From positions 62,001 to 126,000 of the forward strand of contig CAVOGC010000040.1 in NCBI GenBank assembly GCA_963695105.1: a stretch of 64,000 bases of DNA, read 5' to 3'. Position numbers and translations under genes: made by a program. The notes beneath the pieces were generated by a model. It worked only from the letters and a program-made list of their open reading frames with translations. It was not told the origin of the DNA and ran no database searches. Positions 27,184 to 35,659 of this stretch are shown here, one piece after another (the stretch's first letter is position 1; every line of letters begins with the position of its first letter). Source of the stretch: Competibacter sp963695105. GTDB taxonomy: Bacteria > Pseudomonadota > Gammaproteobacteria > Competibacterales > Competibacteraceae.

Positions 27184-29442
27184 ATGCAAAGCGGTGAACG
27201 GATCGCGATCAACGGCCGAAGTTACCGGCTCGGCGACATTCTTTCGCCCGGCACCGGCAGCTACGGTCAAGTCTGGGCGGCAACCGATGGCAGTGGACGC
27301 GCCGTCGCCCTGAAGTTCATCAACACCGAGGCGATGTCCCAGGCCGATCCCACCCTGCAAGGTCACTGGCGCGCGCACCTGGAGCGGGAGATCGCATTTC
27401 TGGACGACCTGAGCCCCGAACAGTCGCGGCATGTCGTCGCCCTGCTCGACCACGGTCAAATCGACGGTCAGCCGGTGCTGGTGCTGGAGCGCTTGCAGGC
27501 CAACCTCGGTCAGTGGCTGGCACAGCAGCGGCGGGACGGTGCGCCGCCCCAGGAACTGGAACGCATTCTCGACTGGGCCAGGCAAATTTTGACGGGCCTG
27601 GAGGTCATCCACCGCGCTGGCTTCGTCTACCGCGATCTTAAACTCAGCAACATCCTGGTCGGCGACGACGGCGATCTGCTCAAACTGGCCGATTTCGGTT
27701 CGCTCAAACGCGAGAACGGCGACAGCACCCGTTCGTTTATCGGCACCCCCGCCACCATGGCGCCGGAGCAGGTATTGCCGGTCGGTCACGGCGCGGGGGG
27801 CTGCGAGTACGCGGTGGACTACCGCGCCGACTATTACGCCCTGGGACTGCTGCTGTTCAACCTCATCACCGAACAGCCGACCACCGAAGCCCAGCGCCGG
27901 CTCGGCCAGTTGCTGGCTCTGCACGGTCAGGAAGGCGCCGGCCAGCGATGCGAGCAACTGGGCGGCCTCACCGGGGACGAACGGGAACGGCTGTGGCGCT
28001 CCATCGAATTCTGGACGGTACCGGCGCTGCCCGAACACGGGCACGGCGGCGGGGCGGTCCTGTTGACCGACCTGATCGAACAATTGCTGGCGCGCGACCC
28101 CGCCACACGGCCCACCGACAGCGCCGCCATCCGCGCCGTGTTGGACGCGGCGCGTTCCGGCCAGCCCATCCTCTCCGCCCCGACCAAGGAACCCGACTGG
28201 GATCTGCCGCTGTCGGCCGATCCGCCGCACCGGCGCCGCGCCGCCGCGCCGACCTCGTCGCCCTGGCTGCGACGGTCGGTCGGGCTGGCCGGAATGCTCG
28301 GTCTGGCGGGCGCGCTGGCCTGGACGCTCCTCCTCCAGCCGCCCGGTCAGATCCGGCAGGATCGCGAGGCGTCGCCGGACGCTGTCGCCAGCGCCCCAGC
28401 GGCATTCGATGTCGCGCCGCCGGCGGAACCGGCCGCGCTCCCGACTCCGACAACCACGGTCGCCGACGCGCCACCACCGCCGGCATCCCCCGCCGCGCCG
28501 GAACCGCTCCAGGATGAAGACGCCGTGCCGGTCGCGGATAATACCGATCCACCGACGCCCGTCGAAACTGGCATCGAACCCGAACCCGAACCCGGGCCGG
28601 CGACGGTCGTCGCCGCTCCGGACCTGGCCAACCCCGCCGAACCCACCGAACCCACTGAACCCGCTGAACCAGCGGTTGCCGCCACTCCGCCCGAGACTGC
28701 GACACCCGCCGAGCCGGAACCCGCCCCGCCGACTCGGCCCAAACACTCGACCCAGGCAAGAACCGCCAAAGCGGCCCCCACCGCGCCCGCTGTCGAAGAA
28801 GACGTCCCCGCGACCGATGCACGGATCACCAAACCGACGTCGAAACCGACCACGCCGACCACGGCGGCCTCGACTCGGGCCGCGTCGCACCGCGCCGCAA
28901 AAGTCACTCCGACCGACCGCGCCAGCCGCGCTGCAAAAGCAGCACCCGCCGCTCCGAGCGCGGCTCGACCGGCCGCCGCGCCCGCTAAACCGTCGGTCGC
29001 CCGCGCCGCGCCGCGGCCACAATCGACGCCGCCGGCCCTGCCGCCGATCGAACTGAAATCGCGCTCGCAACCCACAGCGCTGGCGCTACCGCCGATCGAA
29101 CTGAAATCGCGCTCGCAACCGGCGCCGCCGACCCTGCCGCCGATCAAACTGGTGAGCCACTCCAAAACCCCGTCCGCCAAACCGCCCATCGAACTGGTGA
29201 GCCGCTCCAATCCGGCGGCGGGCACCACCAGCGAGTCCCGCGGTCAGACAGAGACCTTCACTCGCTGGGTCAGCCGCACCAGCACGGCGGTGGGGTCGGA
29301 AGTGCGACGCGGTCTGGAAAGCGTCAACCAGGCAGTGAACGGCAACGGCGAGAGCGCCCAAGTCGAGCGCCGCGACCGCTGGTCGCCCCGCCACGGCAAG
29401 CGAACGAATTCCCTACCGCAACGACGGCAGGAATACCGCTGA
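27184..29442 (+). CDS. Transmembrane eukaryotic-type Ser/Thr protein kinase
   Basis: The product is 752 residues. The cytoplasmic kinase domain (about 10-325) has a glycine loop (GTGSYGQVW), VALK Lys44, catalytic YRDLKLSN with Asp151 (Tyr instead of His of HRD), DFG Asp170 and an APE equivalent (MAPEQ). One membrane segment (about 362-382) is followed by a long Pro/Ala/Thr-rich tail with four repeats around LPPIELKSRSQP, predicted to lie in the periplasm. There are no PASTA domains. GGAGAA precedes the ATG. The catalytic residues suggest an active kinase. The FHA-like proteins of the divergent operon are candidate targets or readers. Confidence 0.88.
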   Translation: MQSGERIAINGRSYRLGDILSPGTGSYGQVWAATDGSGRAVALKFINTEAMSQADPTLQGHWRAHLEREIAFLDDLSPEQSRHVVALLDHGQIDGQPVLVLERLQANLGQWLAQQRRDGAPPQELERILDWARQILTGLEVIHRAGFVYRDLKLSNILVGDDGDLLKLADFGSLKRENGDSTRSFIGTPATMAPEQVLPVGHGAGGCEYAVDYRADYYALGLLLFNLITEQPTTEAQRRLGQLLALHGQEGAGQRCEQLGGLTGDERERLWRSIEFWTVPALPEHGHGGGAVLLTDLIEQLLARDPATRPTDSAAIRAVLDAARSGQPILSAPTKEPDWDLPLSADPPHRRRAAAPTSSPWLRRSVGLAGMLGLAGALAWTLLLQPPGQIRQDREASPDAVASAPAAFDVAPPAEPAALPTPTTTVADAPPPPASPAAPEPLQDEDAVPVADNTDPPTPVETGIEPEPEPGPATVVAAPDLANPAEPTEPTEPAEPAVAATPPETATPAEPEPAPPTRPKHSTQARTAKAAPTAPAVEEDVPATDARITKPTSKPTTPTTAASTRAASHRAAKVTPTDRASRAAKAAPAAPSAARPAAAPAKPSVARAAPRPQSTPPALPPIELKSRSQPTALALPPIELKSRSQPAPPTLPPIKLVSHSKTPSAKPPIELVSRSNPAAGTTSESRGQTETFTRWVSRTSTAVGSEVRRGLESVNQAVNGNGESAQVERRDRWSPRHGKRTNSLPQRRQEYR
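29038..29222 (+). repeat. Tandem 45-48 bp coding repeats in the kinase tail
   Basis: A unit encoding LPPIELKSRSQP plus a 4-residue spacer occurs about four times, the last two diverged (LPPIKLVSHSK and KPPIELVSRSN). The first two copies are 48 bases apart and nearly identical at the DNA level from 29043 and 29091, pointing to recent slippage or duplication. The repeats give the tail alternating basic and proline-rich patches. Confidence 0.75.
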
Positions 29443-29487
29443 TCCCAATGCGGACCGGCAAAAACCCGTTGGCAAGTCCATCGATCC

Positions 29488-30804
29488 ATGATCGGTGCAA
29501 TTGACTTTTTTGAGAATAAGTACGTCATGGAATTGGAATACTGGTTTGCCGCTTGGGGATTTAACAATAATCCTTTTGATTACACATCGGATGCGGATCG
29601 AGATCCGTATTTCGAACAGGCTTTCATCCAAAATATCGGGCTTCGGACCAGTTTGAGCCTGGAAAAACCCAATCCTCTAGTCGTTTTTGGCATCAAGGGA
29701 GCGGGTAAGAGTTCCATCAGAAGGGATCTGGAAATTTTTCTTAGCGCGCATACAGACAAAGCAATTACCTTAAGCTATAACGATTTTAATGACTTGCTCA
29801 GCGAAAAAAACAGGGGCTATAAGGAGATACCGGCGGGTAAGCTATTTTCCGAGCCAACTTACCAACAAAATAGCCAGATATCGCTTAACGATCACCTGGA
29901 CAATATCTTAAGACTGGGTATTGAAAAGCTATACAAAGAACATCTATCCAAACTTGACAACCCGCACAGCTACAATCTGATAAAAGGCAATGAAGAGCAA
30001 ATCAGAAGATTGATTTTGTTGATGGCTCTTTATTTTATGCCCAACGACACTTTCAAAAAAGTCGACGGCATTTCGAAGACCATGAAAATATTCAAATACA
30101 AACGCAAGGGATATTTTCTATCGGGTGTGGCCCGGAAAAGACTGGTAGCGGAAATCTATTCTAAAATCAATGGCCTTCCTATAACAGTCAAAGATATTGA
30201 CGCCACCATTAGAACCACGGGAACCGATCTTTACAAACCGGGGGATATTCCTGACGATGTCGAGCAAAGATTTACTCTCTTGGGCTACTTCATTGAAATC
30301 ATCCAGCAATTATTTGGCTTGACCGGCATATACTTGCTGGTGGATCGCGTTGATGAACACGTCAGCATCAATGGCGACTCGGAAAAAATGCGCTGGCTTG
30401 TTACGCCACTGCTTTCGGATCAATTACTCCAGGTTAATTGCCTGGGAATGCTGCTTTTCCTCCCCTATGAATTGCAGGATTTGAGGAAAAAATATAGAAG
30501 TGACAAGATAAAAACCATCTGTCCTCTGGACTGGACTCCGATACAAATCAGAGATCTTATTGAGAAGAGGATGAGTTTGTTTTCAGATATTCCAGTAAGA
30601 CTTTCCGATTTGTTTGTTGAAGATGGGGATAAATTTGCCCGTCAAATCGCCCAGATATGCCTAACACCCCGCAATGCCTTCAAATTCATGGAGCGTCTAG
30701 TCAAGGAGCATTGCAACAGGGTCGATCATGAAAAGAGAATTTCATCGGAGATATTCGATATTACTCTGAAGAAATATTTACTGGAGAAAGAAGAAGTTCG
30801 GTGA
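29488..30804 (+). CDS. P-loop ATPase, AT-rich, probably acquired
   Basis: The product is up to 438 residues. A Walker A motif (VFGIKGAGKSSIRRDL) is near residue 68 and a Walker B-like strand (YLLVDRVDEH) near residue 285. The N-terminus has NNNPFDYTSDADRDPYFEQA, typical of a group of stand-alone bacterial P-loop ATPases, some linked to defence. I cannot assign a subfamily with certainty. Base and codon use are strikingly A/T-rich compared with every neighbour, a strong sign of horizontal transfer. The start could also be ATG 29527 (MELEYWFAAWGF), which has a weak GAGAA site. It lies 46 bases after the kinase gene on the same strand, so read-through is possible. Confidence 0.75.
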   Translation: MIGAIDFFENKYVMELEYWFAAWGFNNNPFDYTSDADRDPYFEQAFIQNIGLRTSLSLEKPNPLVVFGIKGAGKSSIRRDLEIFLSAHTDKAITLSYNDFNDLLSEKNRGYKEIPAGKLFSEPTYQQNSQISLNDHLDNILRLGIEKLYKEHLSKLDNPHSYNLIKGNEEQIRRLILLMALYFMPNDTFKKVDGISKTMKIFKYKRKGYFLSGVARKRLVAEIYSKINGLPITVKDIDATIRTTGTDLYKPGDIPDDVEQRFTLLGYFIEIIQQLFGLTGIYLLVDRVDEHVSINGDSEKMRWLVTPLLSDQLLQVNCLGMLLFLPYELQDLRKKYRSDKIKTICPLDWTPIQIRDLIEKRMSLFSDIPVRLSDLFVEDGDKFARQIAQICLTPRNAFKFMERLVKEHCNRVDHEKRISSEIFDITLKKYLLEKEEVR

Positions 30805-30868
30805 GTACATTCGGCGGAATAACCGCCAGCGGGAGAAGTTCGCAACCGCTTATCGCCAACAGCCGAAA

Positions 30869-31594
30869 TCAGGAATCGACCCCCTTCTCATCGGTTTCTC
30901 CCGCACCGCCGCCCAACCCTTCCTGAGCGGCCACCCAACGCAGGGCCATTTCGAAGGCGTGCCGGGTGAACGCCAATACCTCGCCAAAACCAGCGTCCGA
31001 CAACTCCCGGGCCAAGTCGTGGCGGCGGTAGATATTGATAAACTGGCGCTCGCGCTCGAATTGCAGGGACAACCGGCCGGCGCCCCAGTCTTCGAGGATT
31101 TGCCAGAGATCGGGCCGGTAAACGCGGGCCAGTCGCATCGCCACCGGCACCGGATCGCGCCGGGCCAACACCGCCGCCAAGCGCAGGATCAGATCGAACG
31201 ACAGCGCCGCCGTACCCTTCTCCACCGCCGCCAGCAACGACTGATCCCGCAGGTCCAGCGCGGCGTTGAGATCGTCCAGGGTCAAACCGGCCACCAGCCG
31301 CAGGTCGCGGACATATTCGCCGGCCTCCTTCATCGCCTCGGCCTGCTCCGGACTGAGCAGCAGCGCCTTGCCAACCCGCCATGGCGTTTCGGCGGTCTCC
31401 GCCGCCTTGCGCAGAGCATCGCCCACGGTATCGGCCACCGCGCCCGGCAAGCGGGTCAGCCGCCCAACCAGCGAAGGCTGGGGTGCAGGCGCATCCGGCC
31501 CCGGCACTCCGGCAACGGCGGTTTTTTTAGCGGTCGATTTCGTTTTTCCGGCCTTGCCGCCGCCGGGTTTGGTGGAACGATGTTTGTCGCTCAT
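30869..31594 (-). CDS. Helix-turn-helix (XRE-like) domain protein
   Basis: The product is 241 residues. A basic, Lys/Ala/Pro-rich N-terminus (about 1-40) precedes a helical region. A helix-turn-helix of the XRE type lies around 90-145 (YVRDLRLVAGLTLDDLNAAL, then LLAAVEKGTAALSFDLILRL). The C-terminal part (YRRHDLARELSDAGFGEVLA) is probably helical. GGAGAAA precedes ATG 31594. It may regulate transcription, but no operator or target is apparent. It is followed on the same strand, in transcription order preceded by 33 bases, by the YecE-like gene. Confidence 0.65.
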   Translation of the reverse strand: MSDKHRSTKPGGGKAGKTKSTAKKTAVAGVPGPDAPAPQPSLVGRLTRLPGAVADTVGDALRKAAETAETPWRVGKALLLSPEQAEAMKEAGEYVRDLRLVAGLTLDDLNAALDLRDQSLLAAVEKGTAALSFDLILRLAAVLARRDPVPVAMRLARVYRPDLWQILEDWGAGRLSLQFERERQFINIYRRHDLARELSDAGFGEVLAFTRHAFEMALRWVAAQEGLGGGAGETDEKGVDS

Positions 31595-31627
31595 CGCGTT
31601 TTCTCCTTCGCCCGCCCGGCTCTGCCG

Positions 31628-32494
31628 CTAGCCATCACCGCGCGTGTCTTCCCCCGGCCAGGGCGGCGGCGGCCCCACCTCGGAACGACGGGCGCGTAGC
31701 AACTCGTGGAACAGCCGGGCCAGGCGCGGGGCCTGCCGGTTGTTGGGAGTGTGAATGAAAACATACGGTTCCCGACCCTCGCCCAACCAGAGTTCGAGCT
31801 TGTCCAGCCAAGGTTGCAAATACGGCGGGTTCGCCTCGGGAACGGGATGACCGATATAGCGGATGAACGGGCGCGGTCCCAGGCTGATGGCGTGGACCGG
31901 CAGGCGCGGTTTCCTGCCTTGGGCGATCCGGGTATCCGGATCGGTCGGATCGGCATCGAACAGAGCGCGGCTGTCCAGCATCACCCGGTCGATGCCAAGA
32001 TCCCGCAACAGCCGATTTAACTGGCGCTCCGCCTCGCCCTTGGCGAAAAAGGCGCGATGCCGTACCTCGACCGCGGATTGAAACCCGCTCGGCAGGGTGG
32101 TCAGATAATCGCGCAACGCCGGCAGATCGTCCGGACCGAAGCTGGGCGGCAGTTGCAGGAAGCTCGGACCCAGCCGCCCGGCCTCCGCCAGCGGCGCCAG
32201 CCGCGCCAGGAACTCCGCCGTTTCGGCCGCGACCCCGCGCAACCGCCGCTCGTGGCTGATGGCGCGCGGAAACTTGAAACAGAACCGAAACCCCGGCGCG
32301 GCCTCGTCCCGCCAGCGCAGGACGGTTTCCGGCCTGGGCAAACCGTAAAAACAGTTGTTGCCCTCGACCGTGCCGAACACCGCCGAATACTGGCGCAGGA
32401 AATCGCGGGGTTTGGCGGCGGAGGTAAACAGCTCGCCGATCCAGTCGCGGTTGCTCCATACCGGACAGCCGAGGTGATAACGGGCAAGCATCAT
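31628..32494 (-). CDS. YecE/DUF72 family protein
   Basis: The product is about 288 residues. The family hallmarks are ARYHLGCPVWSNRDWIGELF at the N-terminus, the FGTVEGNNCFYGLP strand, FKFPRAISHERRL, and LGPSFLQLPPSFGPDDLPAL. The fold is a TIM-like barrel whose biochemical role is not established. GGCGGGAT lies just upstream of the paired ATGs at 32494/32491. It is the gene before the helix-turn-helix gene on the minus strand and is separated from the acyl-CoA dehydrogenase gene by a terminator. Confidence 0.88.
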   Translation of the reverse strand: MMLARYHLGCPVWSNRDWIGELFTSAAKPRDFLRQYSAVFGTVEGNNCFYGLPRPETVLRWRDEAAPGFRFCFKFPRAISHERRLRGVAAETAEFLARLAPLAEAGRLGPSFLQLPPSFGPDDLPALRDYLTTLPSGFQSAVEVRHRAFFAKGEAERQLNRLLRDLGIDRVMLDSRALFDADPTDPDTRIAQGRKPRLPVHAISLGPRPFIRYIGHPVPEANPPYLQPWLDKLELWLGEGREPYVFIHTPNNRQAPRLARLFHELLRARRSEVGPPPPWPGEDTRGDG

Positions 32495-32589
32495 GATCGA
32501 TCCCGCCAAATTTTGCGGGTGCGCCGACCGGGAGATTCAATCGAATGCGTAATGTATAGCGCTCCTCTCTGAGTCGTGGAATCGCCCCC

Positions 32590-32628
32590 AAAAACCCGTC
32601 GCGGGGATTATCACTCGCGACGGGGCGG
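32590..32628 (-). terminator. Intrinsic terminator of the acyl-CoA dehydrogenase gene
   Basis: CCCGTCGCG (32595-32603) and CGCGACGGG (32616-32624) form a perfect 9-bp stem. On the minus strand it is followed by TTTTTGGGG, a usable T-run. It lies about 40 bases after the stop of the acyl-CoA dehydrogenase gene. Confidence 0.8.
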
Positions 32629-32661
32629 GAACCGGCGGGAGCCGACCGAGCACTGGCCGGT

Positions 32662-34464
32662 TCAGAACGCCTCGGCGTCCAGAGTCATCAACGAATCGGC
32701 GCCGGCCTCGATCCGGGCCAGATGCGTCATCGTTTCCGGCAGCACCTTGTCCATGAAGAACTCGGCGCACACCAGTTTGTTCTGGTAGAACCGGCGGTCG
32801 AAGCTGTCGTCGTCCGGATTGGAAAGCTGGTTTGTACAGATGCGCGCCACCTGCGCCCACTGATAGCCCAGCGCCACCAGCGCCACCACGTACAGATAAT
32901 CCATCGACACCGCGCCGCCGTTGTCCGGATTGGAAATGGCGTGCCGCATCAGCCACTGGGTGGCGGTCACCAAACGCTCCAACGCCTCGGTCAGCGGTTT
33001 GATAAAGGGCGACAGCGCGGCGTTGTCCTCGTATTTCTCGCAGAATCCGCCCACGATGGCGAAAAAGAGCTGGATGGCCCTGCCCTTGTTGGCCGGCAGT
33101 TTGCGACCCACCAGGTCGAGCGCCTGGATGCCGTTGGCCCCTTCATAAATCTGGGTGATGCGGGCGTCGCGCACGAACTGTTCCATGCCCCACTGGGCGA
33201 TGTAACCGTGGCCACCGAAGCATTGCAGGCACAGATTGGCGGTGGTGAAACCCATGTCGGTGAAATAGGTTTTCATCACCGGCGTCAGCAAACCCAACAG
33301 ATCATCGGCCTTGCGCCGTGTCTCGGGGTCGGGGTGCTTGCGGATAATGTCCACCTGCAAAGCAGCCCAGTAGGACAGCGCCCGCGCCCCTTCCTGGAAC
33401 ACCCGGGCCGTCATCAGCATCCGGCGGATATCGGGATGGACGATGATCGGATCGGCCGGCTGGTCGGGATACTTGATGCCGGTCAGCGAACGGCCCTGCA
33501 TGCGCTCCTTGCAGTACGCCACCGCGTTCTGATAGGCCACTTCGGCCTGACTCAGGCCCTGGACCGCGACGGCCAGCCGTGCCGCGTTCATCATGATGAA
33601 CATGGTCCTGAGACCCTTGTGTGGCTCGCCGAGCAGGTAGCCGACCGCGCCGTCGTAGTTCATCACGCAGGTGGCGTTGCCGTGGATGCCCATTTTCTCC
33701 TCGATGGCGCCGCAACTCACCGCGTTGCGGTCGCCAAGGCTGCCGTCGGGGTTGACCAGAAACTTGGGCACGATGAACAGGCTGATACCCTTGACGCCAT
33801 CCGGGCCGCCGGGAATCTTGGCCAAGACCAGATGGACGATGTTCTCGGCCAGATCGTGCTCGCCGGCGGAGATGAAGATCTTGGCACCGGTGAGACGATA
33901 AGTCCCGTCGTCCTGCGGTTCGGCCTTGGTGCGCAGCAGGCCCAGATCGGTACCGCAATGCGGCTCGGTCAGATTCATGGTGCCGGTCCATCGGCCGCTG
34001 ACCATCGCGGGCAGATACAGGTTTTTCTGCGCCTCGGAGCCGCCGATCTCGATGGCCTCGATGGCGCCGCTGGTCAGGCCGGGATACATGGTGAACGCCA
34101 TGTTGGCCGAGGCCATCATCTCGCTGATCGTCAGCCCCAGCACATAGGGCAGACCCTGGCCGCCGTATTCGGGATCGCCGATCAACCCGGTCCAGCCGCC
34201 CTCGACCACGGCATCGTAGGCGGCCTTGAAGCCGGTCGGAGTCGTGATCTTGCCGTTTTCCAGTCGGCAGCCTTCCCGGTCGCCGACCGCGTTCAAGGGT
34301 TGCAACACCTCCTGGCTGAGCTGGGCGGCGCTTTCCAGAATGGCGGCGACCGTGTCCGGCGCGGCTTCCGCAAAACCGGGAATCACGTCGTTGTAACGAT
34401 CGATCTTGAGCAATTCGTGCAGGATGAACTGCATGTCGCGCACGGGTGCGGTGTAGCTGGGCAT
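32662..34464 (-). CDS. Acyl-CoA dehydrogenase, large (about 600-residue) type
   Basis: The product is 600 residues, of the long acyl-CoA dehydrogenase class that includes DmdC-like and fatty-acid enzymes. An extra N-terminal segment (MPSYTAPVRDMQFILHELLK) is typical of the class. The FAD-binding region has MNLTEPHCGTDLGLLRTKA and GAKIFISAGEHDL. The base region has RITQIYEGANGIQALDLVGR, with Glu as the probable catalytic residue. The final about 130 residues are the family's extra C-terminal domain. It oxidises acyl-CoA to enoyl-CoA, passing electrons to ETF. The natural substrate (fatty acyl-CoA or 3-methylthiopropionyl-CoA) cannot be told from sequence alone. It appears monocistronic. Confidence 0.9.
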   Translation of the reverse strand: MPSYTAPVRDMQFILHELLKIDRYNDVIPGFAEAAPDTVAAILESAAQLSQEVLQPLNAVGDREGCRLENGKITTPTGFKAAYDAVVEGGWTGLIGDPEYGGQGLPYVLGLTISEMMASANMAFTMYPGLTSGAIEAIEIGGSEAQKNLYLPAMVSGRWTGTMNLTEPHCGTDLGLLRTKAEPQDDGTYRLTGAKIFISAGEHDLAENIVHLVLAKIPGGPDGVKGISLFIVPKFLVNPDGSLGDRNAVSCGAIEEKMGIHGNATCVMNYDGAVGYLLGEPHKGLRTMFIMMNAARLAVAVQGLSQAEVAYQNAVAYCKERMQGRSLTGIKYPDQPADPIIVHPDIRRMLMTARVFQEGARALSYWAALQVDIIRKHPDPETRRKADDLLGLLTPVMKTYFTDMGFTTANLCLQCFGGHGYIAQWGMEQFVRDARITQIYEGANGIQALDLVGRKLPANKGRAIQLFFAIVGGFCEKYEDNAALSPFIKPLTEALERLVTATQWLMRHAISNPDNGGAVSMDYLYVVALVALGYQWAQVARICTNQLSNPDDDSFDRRFYQNKLVCAEFFMDKVLPETMTHLARIEAGADSLMTLDAEAF

Positions 34465-34702
34465 GAGCGTAATCCTAAGTTGCGTTTAAGTTTCAACAAG
34501 CTGTGGGCGAACCGCGCCATGCTGGAAACGTAAGCGCAAAAATTAGAACAAACACTCTAAACAGGAAAAAATAGCCAGATAATTCAATTTCTTGCAGTGC
34601 AAAATTGTACGATTTGGTCATTCGGCGACCCGTTTGAACAAATTCCGGCGGCAAGGGTTGCGGCACCCCAACCATCGATCTCGGCGGGCTCAAACCCGAA
34701 AT
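34465..34702. other. Intergenic region upstream of the acyl-CoA dehydrogenase gene
   Basis: This A/T-enriched stretch must contain the promoter of the minus-strand acyl-CoA dehydrogenase gene. Short frames here are not convincing genes. I see no clear operator palindrome. Confidence 0.4.
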
Positions 34703-34743
34703 GGAAAATCCCCAATCGGCGGGCGGCGGATCGGGGATTTTTG
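34703..34743 (-). terminator. Intrinsic terminator after the transglutaminase-like gene
   Basis: AAAATCCCC (34705-34713) and GGGGATTTT (34733-34741) form a stem flanked by A and T runs, so it could end transcripts in either direction. It lies about 30 bases beyond the stop of the minus-strand transglutaminase-like gene. Confidence 0.75.
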
Positions 34744-34769
34744 ACAGATCGCTCGAACGAGCCGGCGTC

Positions 34770-35603
34770 CTATGGACTCGGGACCGGCAACAGAGCGTCC
34801 TCGCCCACCTCGTCGGTCCACACCGTGAACCGCTCCAGCCGGCTGGGGCCGAAGGAGGTCAGCAACGCCACATCGGCGGCGTCGTGGCCATGAGCCATCA
34901 GCACCCGGCCGATGCGGGGTATGTTGTTACGCGGGTCGAAGGGGTACCAGCGCCCGCCCAGGTACGCCTCGAACCAGGCGCTGAAATCCATCGGACCGGT
35001 CACCGGCACCCCGATGTCGCCCAGATATCCGGTGCAATACCGCGCCGGGATATTCAGGCAGCGGCAGAGCGTCACGGCCAGATGGGTGAAGTCGCGACAG
35101 ACGCCCACCCGTTCCTGGTAGGTTTCGTAGGCGGTGCGGGTCTTGCGGGCCTGCATGTAATCGAATGTGATGTGGTTATGCACGAAGTCGCAGATCGCCT
35201 GTACCCGCGCCCAGCCTTTCGGCACGGTGCTGAACAACTGCCAGGCCAGATCCACCATCCGATCCACCTCGCAATAGCGGCTCGGCAGCAGGAACGTCAG
35301 CGTCGCATCCGGCAAGTCGTGGATTTCGTGCTGTTCGGCGGTTGGATCCTGTAGGTCCGGCTGACCGCTGTCTTCGACCACTGCGTCGTTCCAAAACCGG
35401 ATGGGACCAGCGGGGGCCAGTACACGGCCGCAGCGGTTACCAAACGCGTCGATGTATTCGCTGACCCGCACCGGCGGTTCGACCAGCAGATAGTCACCTC
35501 GACGGATCGAGGGTGCGCGTGAGGAATGAAGATAAAGCATCACGATGATCGGCGTCGGCGCCGGATGCTCGAAGATGATGTCGTAACCGGCCCGGATCAG
35601 CAT
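34770..35603 (-). CDS. Transglutaminase-like family protein (first copy)
   Basis: The product is 277 residues. The N-terminal half is a beta-rich domain common in this family. The transglutaminase-like core has the catalytic Cys in GVCRDFTHLAVTLCR, His in the following strand region (the canonical H is replaced in MDFSAWFEAYLGGRWYPFD, where SAW stands for HAW) and Asp in WYPFDPRNN. The Ser in place of His would impair a canonical Cys-His-Asp triad, so activity is uncertain. GAGGAA precedes the ATG. A second, more canonical member lies at 37732-38589. Bacterial members often accompany peptide-ligase clusters, none of which is seen here. Confidence 0.8.
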   Translation of the reverse strand: MLIRAGYDIIFEHPAPTPIIVMLYLHSSRAPSIRRGDYLLVEPPVRVSEYIDAFGNRCGRVLAPAGPIRFWNDAVVEDSGQPDLQDPTAEQHEIHDLPDATLTFLLPSRYCEVDRMVDLAWQLFSTVPKGWARVQAICDFVHNHITFDYMQARKTRTAYETYQERVGVCRDFTHLAVTLCRCLNIPARYCTGYLGDIGVPVTGPMDFSAWFEAYLGGRWYPFDPRNNIPRIGRVLMAHGHDAADVALLTSFGPSRLERFTVWTDEVGEDALLPVPSP

Positions 35604-35659
35604 AAGAATTCCTCAGTGTGGAGAGAAGCGAGTACCTGGAATGCCTTAACGTCGGTGGA

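Noticed and set aside
28347..29228. Long minus-strand glycine/valine-rich frames opposite the kinase tail
   Set aside because: They are antisense translations of the Pro/Ala-rich repeats, which gives repetitive Gly/Val/Ser sequence.
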